Source: Mycobacterium attenuatum (GTDB lineage: Bacteria; Actinomycetota; Actinomycetes; Mycobacteriales; Mycobacteriaceae). From it: a stretch of 64,000 bases of DNA. Every line of letters begins with the position of its first letter. Position 1 is the first letter of the stretch. Both the position numbers and the translations under genes were made by a program. The notes under the pieces are model-generated. The model saw only the letters and a list, made by a program, of their open reading frames with translations. It searched no databases and was not told where the DNA came from. Below, one piece after another: positions 43,966-51,603 of the stretch. The stretch spans positions 1-64,000 of the forward strand of contig NZ_UPHT01000107.1 in NCBI RefSeq assembly GCF_900566085.1, read 5' to 3'.

Positions 43966-44763
43966 TCAGCCCAGGATCGGGAAGTGCCGCTGGGCGGCCA
44001 GCTTGTCGAGCGCCCGCTGCATCACCTGCCGCACGTGCGCGTCGACCTCTTTGACGTCAGGAGCGTCGCCGAATTGCTCGGCGACGTCGACCGGCGGCAG
44101 CACCTCGGCGACGATCTTGGTGGGCAGCGGCATGTTGACCGGGGCGACAATGCTGAGCCCGAACGGGAAGCCGAAGGTCACCGGCAGGATGTTCGTACGG
44201 AACAGCTTGCGCTCCAACGTGGTAAGTCCCAGCGCGCGGACCAGTCGTCTGCCGCGAGTCAGGAAGAACTGGCCTTCCTGGCCGCCGATGGAGACGGCGG
44301 GCACGATCGGCGCCTTTGCCGCGACGGCGGTGCTCACATAGCCGGTTCGGCCACCGAAGTCGATGACGTTCTCCCGCAGCGTGGGCCGATAGACGTCGAA
44401 GTCGCCGCCGGGAAATACCAGCACGACGGCGCCGGCGGCCAATGCCTTGGCGGCGTTGTCGCGCGTCGCGCGGATCACCCCGGTGCGCTTGAAGAACTCG
44501 CCGGCCGGGCCGGCGAACAAGGTGTCGAAGCCCAGCGCGTACAGCGGGCGGTCGTAGCCGTACTTGTCGTAATAGCCCACGGCGAACACCGACAGGTCGA
44601 CCGAAACCAGGCCGCCGGAATGGTTGGAGACCACCAGGGACGCGCCAGGCGGGATATTGCCCAAACCACGCACCTCGGAACGGAAATACCGCCTGACGAT
44701 CGGCCGGGTCAGCGTGATGACGTGCTCGGTCAGGCTGCGGTCCCAGTGGTCGATGTCGCTCAT
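43966..44763 (-). CDS. Lysophospholipid/monoacylglycerol acyltransferase-like (second paralogue)
   Basis: 265 residues. It has the same block order as the protein at 7254: LVVSNHSGGLVSVDLSVFAV with the catalytic His, GVIRATRDNAAKALAAGAVV, LVFPGGDFDVYRPTLRENVI, and VTFGFPFGLSIVAPVNMPLP. The motif is a match to the MGAT subgroup of the LPLAT superfamily. It probably acylates a glycerolipid or similar acceptor at the membrane with acyl-CoA. The two paralogues share roughly half their residues by eye. It stands alone, convergent with the hydrolase gene, with the ClpX-type zinc-finger gene 64 bp upstream on the same strand. Confidence 0.85.
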   Translation of the reverse strand: MSDIDHWDRSLTEHVITLTRPIVRRYFRSEVRGLGNIPPGASLVVSNHSGGLVSVDLSVFAVGYYDKYGYDRPLYALGFDTLFAGPAGEFFKRTGVIRATRDNAAKALAAGAVVLVFPGGDFDVYRPTLRENVIDFGGRTGYVSTAVAAKAPIVPAVSIGGQEGQFFLTRGRRLVRALGLTTLERKLFRTNILPVTFGFPFGLSIVAPVNMPLPTKIVAEVLPPVDVAEQFGDAPDVKEVDAHVRQVMQRALDKLAAQRHFPILG

Positions 44764-44827
44764 GTCTGTCCCTGGCGCATAGGTGCTGAGCCAGAACCGA
44801 TGCTACGCCCACCCGGCGGCGCGGGAC

Positions 44828-45211
44828 CTACTGTTCTCCGGAGAATCTTTCCCATGCGGACTGCCGGGTGATACCAAGAGCCGCACCAATTCTCGACCAC
44901 GTCACGCCACGGCGACGAAGCTCGGCCACCCAAAAACGCAGATCGGTCTCGACTTGCCGGGCCACCACTGCCATGCGCGGAATATGGGCGAGCATCTGCT
45001 TGTCGCTCATGGACTCCCACACCGGCAAGCGAAGCTCGGCGGGCTGGTCGCGGTACTTAGCCATAATCGCCTCGGCTACCCCGACGCACTCGTCGCAGAT
45101 CTGCACTCCCGGACCGGCCACGAGCTTGCCCACCTCGGTGTTCGACTTGCCGCAGAAAGAGCACCAGATCTGCGCGGTTGCCGGAGTTTGCGGACTCATC
45201 GTCATCCCCAT
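44828..45211 (-). CDS. ClpX-type C4 zinc finger protein with C-terminal HTH
   Basis: 127 residues. The N-terminal 50 residues are a ClpX C4 zinc-binding domain: IWCSFCGKSNTEVGKLVAGP then GVQICDECVGVAEAI, giving four Zn cysteines. There is no AAA+ ATPase, so it is not ClpX itself. The C terminus (FWVAELRRRGVTWSRIGAAL and GITRQSAWERFSGEQ) reads as a helix-turn-helix of the kind used to bind DNA. The combination suggests a small regulator, possibly one recruited to ClpP-ClpX substrates or dimerising through the zinc module. It is divergent from the lipase gene at 45293 with 81 bp between starts. Confidence 0.82.
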   Translation of the reverse strand: MGMTMSPQTPATAQIWCSFCGKSNTEVGKLVAGPGVQICDECVGVAEAIMAKYRDQPAELRLPVWESMSDKQMLAHIPRMAVVARQVETDLRFWVAELRRRGVTWSRIGAALGITRQSAWERFSGEQ

Positions 45212-45292
45212 CTGTCAGGTTCTCCTGACAAGCTTAGGACGTCAGGGGCTGCCTGACAAGCGGTCAGAAGGCGAGCTAAGTAAGGTGGCCCC

Positions 45293-46555
45293 ATGGGCAG
45301 AGCTCAGGTCATCCACGTCATCCGGCAAATCGGCGCCCTGGCGGTGGCGGCGGTAACCGCGACCTCCACACTCAATGCATATAGACCGTTGGCACGCAAC
45401 GGGTTTCCGTCGCTGTGGTCGTGGATTTTCGGTCTGGTGGTCACGGAGTTTCCGTTGCCGACACTGGCCAGCCAGGTCGGGGGGCTGGCCTTGACAGCCC
45501 GCCGCCTGACCCGACCGGTACGGGCGATCTCGTGGCTGGTGGCGGCCATCTCGGCGGCGGGGCTGCTGAACTTCAGCCGCTCAGGCCATCGAGCCAACGT
45601 CCCGCTCGCGGCCGCATTGGACAGCGGTCTGGGGACCGGTCGCCGCACCGATTCGGACGGCTTGTGGCGCCGCGCGGCCGGCGGTGGCACCGCCAAGACT
45701 CCTGGCCCACTGCGCATGCTGCGGATCTACCGCGACTACGCCCACGACGGCGACATCAGCTACGGGGAGTACGGTCGGGCCAATCACCTCGATATCTGGC
45801 GACGCCCGGATCTCGATCGTTCCGGCAAGGCGCCGGTGCTGTTCCAAATCCATGGCGGCGCCTGGACGACCGGAAACAAGCGCGGACAGGCCCATCCCTT
45901 GATGAGCCACCTGGCCGAACTGGGCTGGATCAGCGTGGCCATCAACTACCGGCACAGCCCGCGCAACACGTGGCCCGATCACATCGTCGACGTCAAGCGC
46001 GCCCTGGCCTGGGTCAAAGAACACATCAGCGAGTACGGGGGCGACCCGGACTTCATCGCCATCACCGGCGGCTCCGCCGGCGGTCACCTGTCGTCGCTGG
46101 CGGCGCTGACACCCAACGATCCGCAGTTTCAGCCGGGATTTGAAGACGCCGATACCCGGGTCCAGGCGGCGGTTCCGTTCTACGGTGTCTACGACTTCAC
46201 CCGCTTCGACGATGCGATGCATCCGATGATGCCGGCGCTACTCGTGAAATCCGTTCTCAAACAACGCCCCGCGGCCGGCCTGGAGCCGTTTACCACCGCC
46301 TCACCGGTCAACCATGTTTCCGCGGATGCTCCGCCGTTCTTCGTGCTGCACGGCCGCAATGACTCGCTGGTGCCCGTCGAGCAGGCACGCGCGTTCGTCG
46401 CGGCCCTTCGCGACGTCAGCACCCAGCCCGTCGTGTACGCCGAACTGCCGCTTACCCAGCATGCTTTCGACATCTTCGGCTCGGTCCGGGCGGCGCGTGC
46501 CGCGATCGCCGTCGAGCAGTTCCTGGCCGAGATCTACGCGAAGCGGCACCGATGA
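45293..46555 (+). CDS. Membrane-anchored esterase/lipase (HSL family, LipO/LipM-like)
   Basis: 420 residues. The N-terminal 110 residues hold three hydrophobic segments (ALAVAAVTATSTLNAY, WIFGLVVTEFPLPTLASQVG, AISWLVAAISAAGLLNF), so it is membrane-bound. The catalytic domain shows VLFQIHGGAWTTGNKRGQAH (oxyanion HGG), AITGGSAGGHLSSLAAL with the nucleophile Ser, FFVLHGRNDSLVPVEQAR with Asp, and LPLTQHAFDIFGS with His. This layout matches the LipO and LipM lipases of M. tuberculosis, which have similar length. Substrates would be short- or medium-chain esters. The next gene starts inside its stop (ATGA at 46552). Confidence 0.88.
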   Translation: MGRAQVIHVIRQIGALAVAAVTATSTLNAYRPLARNGFPSLWSWIFGLVVTEFPLPTLASQVGGLALTARRLTRPVRAISWLVAAISAAGLLNFSRSGHRANVPLAAALDSGLGTGRRTDSDGLWRRAAGGGTAKTPGPLRMLRIYRDYAHDGDISYGEYGRANHLDIWRRPDLDRSGKAPVLFQIHGGAWTTGNKRGQAHPLMSHLAELGWISVAINYRHSPRNTWPDHIVDVKRALAWVKEHISEYGGDPDFIAITGGSAGGHLSSLAALTPNDPQFQPGFEDADTRVQAAVPFYGVYDFTRFDDAMHPMMPALLVKSVLKQRPAAGLEPFTTASPVNHVSADAPPFFVLHGRNDSLVPVEQARAFVAALRDVSTQPVVYAELPLTQHAFDIFGSVRAARAAIAVEQFLAEIYAKRHR

Positions 46556-47556
46556 CCGCCGCATACCTACGCTGGGCAGCCGAGGGTATCGCCAAGCGGC
46601 TGGTCGACGCCTATCGCAGCACCGGCGCCGACCTGCCCTTCGGTGATCCGCTGCCCTCCCATGGCTGCGAAATGGAGGGCTGGTTCTGGCGCCTCACCGA
46701 CAGCGCCTCGGATCGTGTCGTGGTGGGACTGTGCAGCGTCAACCGGCACCCGGACGGAGACTGGGCCACCGTGGCGGTAGCGCTGCATCCCGGCGGCATC
46801 GTGCGATCGGCGGCCTTGGACGGCGCCGAAGCGGAATCCTCGCCTTTCATGGTTCACGCCGGAACCGGGCCCGCCGGCAGTTTCGCAGCCGGCGCCGACC
46901 AGCTGCGGATCGACCTTGGCGACGTCCATCTGGACCTGCGGTTCGCCGACTTGTTCCAATGGCCCAAGGTTTTTGGGGGCGGCGGGCTCTTCTCCTCGAT
47001 CCCGTTTCTGAACCAGTACTGGCATCCCTACCGCCTGGGCGGGACAGCGAGCGGCACAGTCGAATTCAGCGGCGGCGCCTGGGAATTCGACGATGCCCGG
47101 CTATACGCCGAACGCAACTGGGGTGCAGGGTTTCCCGAGCGCTGGTGGTGGGGCCAGGCACACGATTTCGACGGCGCAGACGTTTCCGTCGCGTTTTCGG
47201 GCGGGCTTCTTCAGCTCGGCCCGATCCGCCAGGACGTCACCGGAGTGGTGGTGCGATTCGGCGATGAGGTGATCCGGATGACACCGCCGGCGCTGGTGCA
47301 GTCACAGATCAGCGAAGACCGATGGCGTATCCGAGCGCTCACGCCGCTGTACCAGATCTGGCTGGACGGTGCCGCCCCCGGCCGCCACCCGCACGTCTTA
47401 CCGGTGCCACTGCCCGCGGAGCGGCGCAACGTCGACACCGACTTCGAGCATCTTGCCGGTCGGCTTCATTGTGTGGTGCGCAAGTTCGGGCGGGTGATTT
47501 TCGACGGCACCTCCGAGCTGACGGGACTGGAAATCGGCAGCCGGCCGACCGGGTAG
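46552..47556 (+). CDS. Tocopherol-cyclase-like (VTE1-type, PF14249-like) protein
   Basis: 334 residues, overlapping the lipase stop by 4 bp. The best-conserved segment is RLYAERNWGAGFPERWWWGQ, very similar to the YAExNWGxxFPxxWxWxQ motif of tocopherol cyclases, followed by HDFDGADVSVAFSGGLLQLG. GCEMEGWFWRLTDSASDRVV near the start matches their first conserved block. Plant and cyanobacterial relatives close the chromanol ring of tocopherol. Mycobacteria do not make tocopherol, so here a lipocalin-like or isoprenoid-quinone role is inference. Translational coupling to the lipase suggests a shared lipid pathway. Confidence 0.7.
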   Translation: MTAAYLRWAAEGIAKRLVDAYRSTGADLPFGDPLPSHGCEMEGWFWRLTDSASDRVVVGLCSVNRHPDGDWATVAVALHPGGIVRSAALDGAEAESSPFMVHAGTGPAGSFAAGADQLRIDLGDVHLDLRFADLFQWPKVFGGGGLFSSIPFLNQYWHPYRLGGTASGTVEFSGGAWEFDDARLYAERNWGAGFPERWWWGQAHDFDGADVSVAFSGGLLQLGPIRQDVTGVVVRFGDEVIRMTPPALVQSQISEDRWRIRALTPLYQIWLDGAAPGRHPHVLPVPLPAERRNVDTDFEHLAGRLHCVVRKFGRVIFDGTSELTGLEIGSRPTG

Positions 47557-47605
47557 CGACGTCATCCGAGCCGGTCGCGCCCGCCCGAGACAGTATGGTC
47601 AGCAC

Positions 47606-48763
47606 ATGACGGCCGGTATCACCGACGCATTCGTGGATCGCCTGAGCCAGCGCGCGCAGGAGGCGGAGGAGCTTCGCCAGTTACCCGCCGCCACGGTCGC
47701 TGAGTTGGTCGACTCGGGTTTCTTCGATCTGCTGAAACCTAGGCAATACGGCGGCCAGCAAGCCGAATTCGCAGCGATCTTCGATCCCGTGCGCCGGATG
47801 GCACACGGCTGCGCCGCTACCGCCTGGACCGCGGCGTTCTACACATTGCACAACTGGATGCTGGCCCTATTCGACGAGCGGGCACAAAGCGAGGGGTTTG
47901 GTTCCCGCCCGTTTCTGGCTTCGGCACCGTTGGCACCCACCGGGCGGGGGGTTGCGGTCAACGGGGGCGTTCGGCTGTCCGGTCGCTGGTCGTGGGCCAC
48001 CGGTGTGATGGACGGCAACTGGACCATCGTCGGTGCGCTCTGCGGTCCCCCCGAACACGTGGACGCGATTTACCCCGCGCTGGCTTTGGTGCCCGCCGGC
48101 GACATCCGGATTGTCGACGTCTGGCAAACCGACGGGATGCGCGCCACCGGCTCCAATGACCTGGTCATCGAGGACGCCTTCGTTCCCGAGCACCGACTGG
48201 TCAAGGTCAGTGACATCTACGGCGGCACCGCTCCGGGTGCGCAGCTGTACGACGCGGCCGTCTACCGCTGGCCGCTGGTGCCCGCACTGGCGCTGGTGGC
48301 CGCGATGCCAGCGCTGGGTGCGGCCGAGCGCGTCACCGCCATCTTCGCCGAGCGACTCCACGAACGCGTCCTGGCCTACGAAGGCGGCCGGCAGAAAGAT
48401 AGACCGGCCGCTCAGGCCCGACTGGCCGAGGCCCGTGTCCGGCTGCGTGCACTGCACGGGCTGCTGTCGGGCACCGTCGAGGGAATCGAGCAGATCCTGA
48501 CTGCAAAACAGCGGGTACCGCGTGCGGTCCGCGCCGATGCCCGCCTGGCCGCCGCGCACATCGTGCGGGAATCACGCGCGGTGATCACCGCCCTGCTCGA
48601 GGCGTCGGGCGCCAGTGCGCACTTTCTGAGCAACCCGCTGCAACGGGCGAAACGCGACGTCGACGTACTCAGTGGCCATGTGGTCTTTGACTACGACGTC
48701 AGCCGAGAACTGGCCGGTGCCTTGGCAATTGGCGTCAAAATCTCACCCATCGCCATGGTGTGA
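47606..48763 (+). CDS. Acyl-CoA-dehydrogenase-fold flavoprotein (HpaB/HsaA-like monooxygenase type)
   Basis: 385 residues. The chain has the acyl-CoA dehydrogenase fold of group-D flavin monooxygenases: LPAATVAELVDSGFFDLLKP and RQYGGQQAEFAAIFDPVRRM, RLSGRWSWATGVMDGNWTIV, DVWQTDGMRATGSNDLVIED, then the C-terminal helical domain. The catalytic Glu of true acyl-CoA dehydrogenases is not evident, which favours a reduced-flavin hydroxylase (HsaA, HpaB or DszC group). The partner flavin reductase is not seen nearby. The gene ends 21 bp inside the convergent DsbA-like gene. The substrate is unknown. Confidence 0.78.
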   Translation: MTAGITDAFVDRLSQRAQEAEELRQLPAATVAELVDSGFFDLLKPRQYGGQQAEFAAIFDPVRRMAHGCAATAWTAAFYTLHNWMLALFDERAQSEGFGSRPFLASAPLAPTGRGVAVNGGVRLSGRWSWATGVMDGNWTIVGALCGPPEHVDAIYPALALVPAGDIRIVDVWQTDGMRATGSNDLVIEDAFVPEHRLVKVSDIYGGTAPGAQLYDAAVYRWPLVPALALVAAMPALGAAERVTAIFAERLHERVLAYEGGRQKDRPAAQARLAEARVRLRALHGLLSGTVEGIEQILTAKQRVPRAVRADARLAAAHIVRESRAVITALLEASGASAHFLSNPLQRAKRDVDVLSGHVVFDYDVSRELAGALAIGVKISPIAMV

Positions 48764-49456
48764 CGTGCGTCCGGCAAGGCGATCGACATCGACGACTTCA
48801 CCGCGATTGATGCTGACCCAATCGCGCCCGTCGAGGTAAGGACGCAGGCTTTGGGCGATGAGCTCGGCATCGGCCGGAGACTTCGGCCGCTGCAGCTCGT
48901 AGACATGCGGCAGTTCGGCCATCCCCATCACGACATTCCACAGTTTGAGGGCGTCGGGTCCGGTCGGCGGGTCCACCAGCACCGGCCCGAACAGGCATTG
49001 GCCCTCGATGAACAACGTCGGCACGCCGTATCCCCCTGCGTCGACGACCCGCTGGTGTTCGGAGCGGATCTCCTCGTGGGTGGTCGGATCGGCAAGGGCC
49101 GCATCAAGAATCGTCTCGTCGGCACCGATATCGCCCAGCAGGCGCCGCGCAACGGCGGGGTCATGCGGTTTGCCGCCAAGCGTGTGCAATTCATGACCGA
49201 TCGCCGCATACCACTTGTCCAGCAAGGACATATCGGTGCGGCGCAATAGCGCGCCGATACGCATCAACGACCAGCCATAGGACCAGTCGCGCTCCCACGG
49301 GTGCTTCTTGCCCGCTACCCGGTTGATCTCCTCGAGGCTGAAGAACCGCCAGTTGACGATGATGCCCAACTGTGCCCGGACGTCGCGGATCCACACCGAG
49401 GTCTGATGGGCGAACGGGCACATAGGGTCAAAGTGAAAATCTACGATAGGGCTCAT
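48743..49456 (-). CDS. DsbA-like thioredoxin-fold oxidoreductase with CPFA (single Cys) motif
   Basis: 237 residues from the ATG at 49456 (MSPIVDFHFDPMCPFAHQTS), with AAGG upstream. An in-frame start at 49504 is less likely. The thioredoxin-fold N terminus carries CPFA where DsbA has CPxC, so the resolving Cys is absent. The helical insert LDKWYAAIGHELHTLGGKPH and the GYGVPTLFIEGQCLFGPVLV block (cis-Pro region) fit the mycothiol-dependent DsbA-like family represented by M. tuberculosis Rv2466c. Single-Cys members could work with mycothiol instead of a second protein thiol. No signal peptide, so it is cytosolic. It overlaps the end of the convergent flavoprotein gene. Confidence 0.82.
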   Translation of the reverse strand: MSPIVDFHFDPMCPFAHQTSVWIRDVRAQLGIIVNWRFFSLEEINRVAGKKHPWERDWSYGWSLMRIGALLRRTDMSLLDKWYAAIGHELHTLGGKPHDPAVARRLLGDIGADETILDAALADPTTHEEIRSEHQRVVDAGGYGVPTLFIEGQCLFGPVLVDPPTGPDALKLWNVVMGMAELPHVYELQRPKSPADAELIAQSLRPYLDGRDWVSINRGEVVDVDRLAGRTSHHGDG

Positions 49457-49621
49457 CACGCTTGACCTTTCGACTGGCGTTGCTGCGTAGCTTAGCGCGG
49501 GCACGCCGCACGGAAGGCCGTGCTTGCAATCACCCGTTGAGGCCCAAAGGCCCTAGCAGGTGCCGGGTGTTTGATGCAGTGTTGCGGTAGACCGGCGCGC
49601 AGAAGCGCCAGGGGGTTTTGT

Positions 49622-50872
49622 ATGAACAGTTTTCTGGGACGCCAATCCCATGCGGCGTCGAGGAGTTATGCCACGATTTTCCGGAGTCGGGGCATGAAGC
49701 TGCGCTGGTTCGTGGTGCTGGTCGGCGTTATTTTGATGGTATTCGGCACGGTGATACCCGTTGCCTGCGGTCGTCAGCCAAACGATTGCGGAAATGGAGC
49801 TGCCTGCGAGCCCACAAAAGGTGCGCCGGATGCAGAACGGGTGCCCGCTGCGGACCGAAAGCATGCAGGTCGGTTGCTGGATGCGGCACGACAGTGCGAG
49901 GACGACATGCACAGCGCCCACCCGCCTGCGGCATGTTATGTGGTGGTGTCCTGGGAGCAAAGCCGCAAAATTCCCTATCAGGACGCTATCGAGCTGGCCA
50001 ACAAATTGATGAAGCAAGGTTTTGCGGATGCCCTTTCCGCCGCTTCCGAGAAGCCGTGGGCTCCCTATTCACTGCAAGCGTGCAATTGGTATCTGGGCGC
50101 CCTCGGAGCAATCTTGGATATTCCCTATTTCAGGGATCGCTACTATGACGGGGTCTACGACGAAAAGCTGCGCAACGCCGACAAAATGAACGAGTTTCTC
50201 GCGCAAGCGGTCAAGAATCCAGCCAGAAGCGGCTGGAAACTCGTCGGTGTAGGTATTGATCCCGGGTCTACGGTCAAGGACCTGGCAAATGCAGGTCAGT
50301 TCGTTGTGGCGTCGTCGCATAGCATCCCGGGCCGCACGGAATATGGGCACATCGCGATTGCGGCTCCGGACTACCTCGACAAAGAATCCGATCCGGCGGT
50401 GGCAGGCAATACCGGGCCGTGGATCAGATACTCGGCGTACCAGGGGACACCACATATTACGAGAAGCACCAAGACCAGCATCATCTTCGGCAGCAGCGTT
50501 ACCCCGCCGATCTGGGTGCAGTACGTGGGCAAAGACTGGCTCGTACCGTCGGGAGAAAAGAAACTCCCCTGCGTGGACCTGAACGGCGATGGCATCTGTG
50601 ACGACCTGCCCGGCGGCGGGACACCGCCCTCGCCGACGTATGTCTGCGTCGAGTGCCCACCTGGCTATCACTGTGGGCATAATCCGGAACGATGCATCCC
50701 GGACGCAACCACGCCGGTGACCACCAAGCCCTCGTCGCCGCCGGTCACCACCAAGCCCTCGTCACCTCCGGTGACCACCAAGCCGTCAACGCCGGTCACC
50801 ACCAAGCCCTCGTCGCCGCCGGTGACCACCAAGCCGTCAACGCCGCCGACCACGACCGAACACCCCGCGTGA
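49622..50872 (+). CDS. Secreted/lipoprotein-like protein with papain-fold-type domain and Thr/Pro-rich repeat tail
   Basis: 416 residues from the ATG at 49622, with AGGGGG upstream. ATG at 49694 (MKLRWFVVLVGVILMVFGTV) directly precedes the hydrophobic signal and is possible too. IPVACGRQ after the hydrophobic core could be a weak lipobox. The middle domain (residues 100-330) has LQACNWYLGALGAILDIPYF with a Cys at a helix start, then GQFVVASSHSIPGRTEYGHI and AIAAPDYL with a His, the pattern of CHAP/NlpC-type papain-fold hydrolases. The fold call is inference. LNGDGICDDL is an EF-hand-like loop, and CVECPPGYHCGHNPERC a Cys-rich patch. The tail is five TTKPS-type repeats, perhaps a cell-wall linker. 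It is convergent with a chagasin-like gene. Confidence 0.7.
   Translation: MNSFLGRQSHAASRSYATIFRSRGMKLRWFVVLVGVILMVFGTVIPVACGRQPNDCGNGAACEPTKGAPDAERVPAADRKHAGRLLDAARQCEDDMHSAHPPAACYVVVSWEQSRKIPYQDAIELANKLMKQGFADALSAASEKPWAPYSLQACNWYLGALGAILDIPYFRDRYYDGVYDEKLRNADKMNEFLAQAVKNPARSGWKLVGVGIDPGSTVKDLANAGQFVVASSHSIPGRTEYGHIAIAAPDYLDKESDPAVAGNTGPWIRYSAYQGTPHITRSTKTSIIFGSSVTPPIWVQYVGKDWLVPSGEKKLPCVDLNGDGICDDLPGGGTPPSPTYVCVECPPGYHCGHNPERCIPDATTPVTTKPSSPPVTTKPSSPPVTTKPSTPVTTKPSSPPVTTKPSTPPTTTEHPA
50714..50845 (+). repeat. In-frame 27/24-bp tandem repeat encoding the VTTKPSSPP tail
   Basis: Five units starting CCGGTGACCACCAAGCC or CCGGTCACCACCAAGCC at 50714, 50741, 50768 (24 bp), 50792 and 50819. They encode PVTTKPSSP / PVTTKPST-type units. 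Length changes of whole codons keep the frame, so the number of repeats could vary between strains. Confidence 0.8.
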
Positions 50873-50977
50873 GCGACGCTCGCCGAGACCGACATCAGCG
50901 CGACGTCCACTCCGAATTTTTCTGCGTTGGTGTCGAACTCGACGTCGCACGAGTCAGCCCAACTCGTGCGGCATACG

Positions 50978-51424
50978 CTATTGCACAGTCACTTTCGCGG
51001 TGAACGTACAGGTCGGCGCGTTGTCGCCACCCACGAAGCTGGCGTAGCCGGTGGTAATGGTGGTGTTTCCGGGTTTGAGTGCGGTGAATGTCCACACCTC
51101 GGTGCCGGGTGCGCCCATCACGTCGGTGTTGGGCCGCACATATCGGTGGCTGACCTGTTTGAGCACCGTGGTGTCACCGATCGTCGTATCTTCCGCCCAG
51201 CGGAACGGAGTCGTGTAATTCGACCCCAACGTCACCTTCAGCGTGTCACCGACCGACATCGTGATGTCCCGTTCTATAGCGCTTTGCTTCAACACGTCGT
51301 CCATCGGCACTTCGATGCTCTTGGTTGCCGGAGGCCGAGCCTTGCTGGCACAGCCCAGGCAACCCCACACCACCGACAAGACAACCATGGCGACGGTCAC
51401 CATGAGCCTGATCTTCATCGACAC
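50978..51424 (-). CDS. Chagasin-like (I42) protease-inhibitor lipoprotein
   Basis: 148 residues. The N-terminal signal MSMKIRLMVTVAMVVLSVVW runs into GCLGCASKA, where either Cys could be lipidated. The body matches chagasin: TMSVGDTLKVTLGSNYTTPF then RWAED, corresponding to the NPTTGF/W loop (here SNYTTPFRW), then VMGAPGTEVWTFTALKPGNT with the GxxGxExW-type loop, and ITTGYASFV toward the end, where the RPW loop is weak. Chagasins are tight inhibitors of papain-type cysteine proteases. In bacteria their partners are usually unknown. It is convergent with a secreted papain-fold-like protein 105 bp away, which suggests but does not prove a protein-inhibitor relation. Confidence 0.82.
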   Translation of the reverse strand: MSMKIRLMVTVAMVVLSVVWGCLGCASKARPPATKSIEVPMDDVLKQSAIERDITMSVGDTLKVTLGSNYTTPFRWAEDTTIGDTTVLKQVSHRYVRPNTDVMGAPGTEVWTFTALKPGNTTITTGYASFVGGDNAPTCTFTAKVTVQ

Positions 51425-51603
51425 CGCCCTTCAAACAATCAGGGTTGCAGCCTAGTCGCCTGATCGGGATGGCGTTGGCCGGCAAGGACATTTGCTTGCC
51501 GTGCCTGCAGTCGCCATGGCGAGATCCGCGGCCGGGTTCTCGGGTGCCGAACGAGCCGGCGTTTCCGAACGCGAGCCCAGCCCTGGTCCGGTAGCTTCAA
51601 CGC

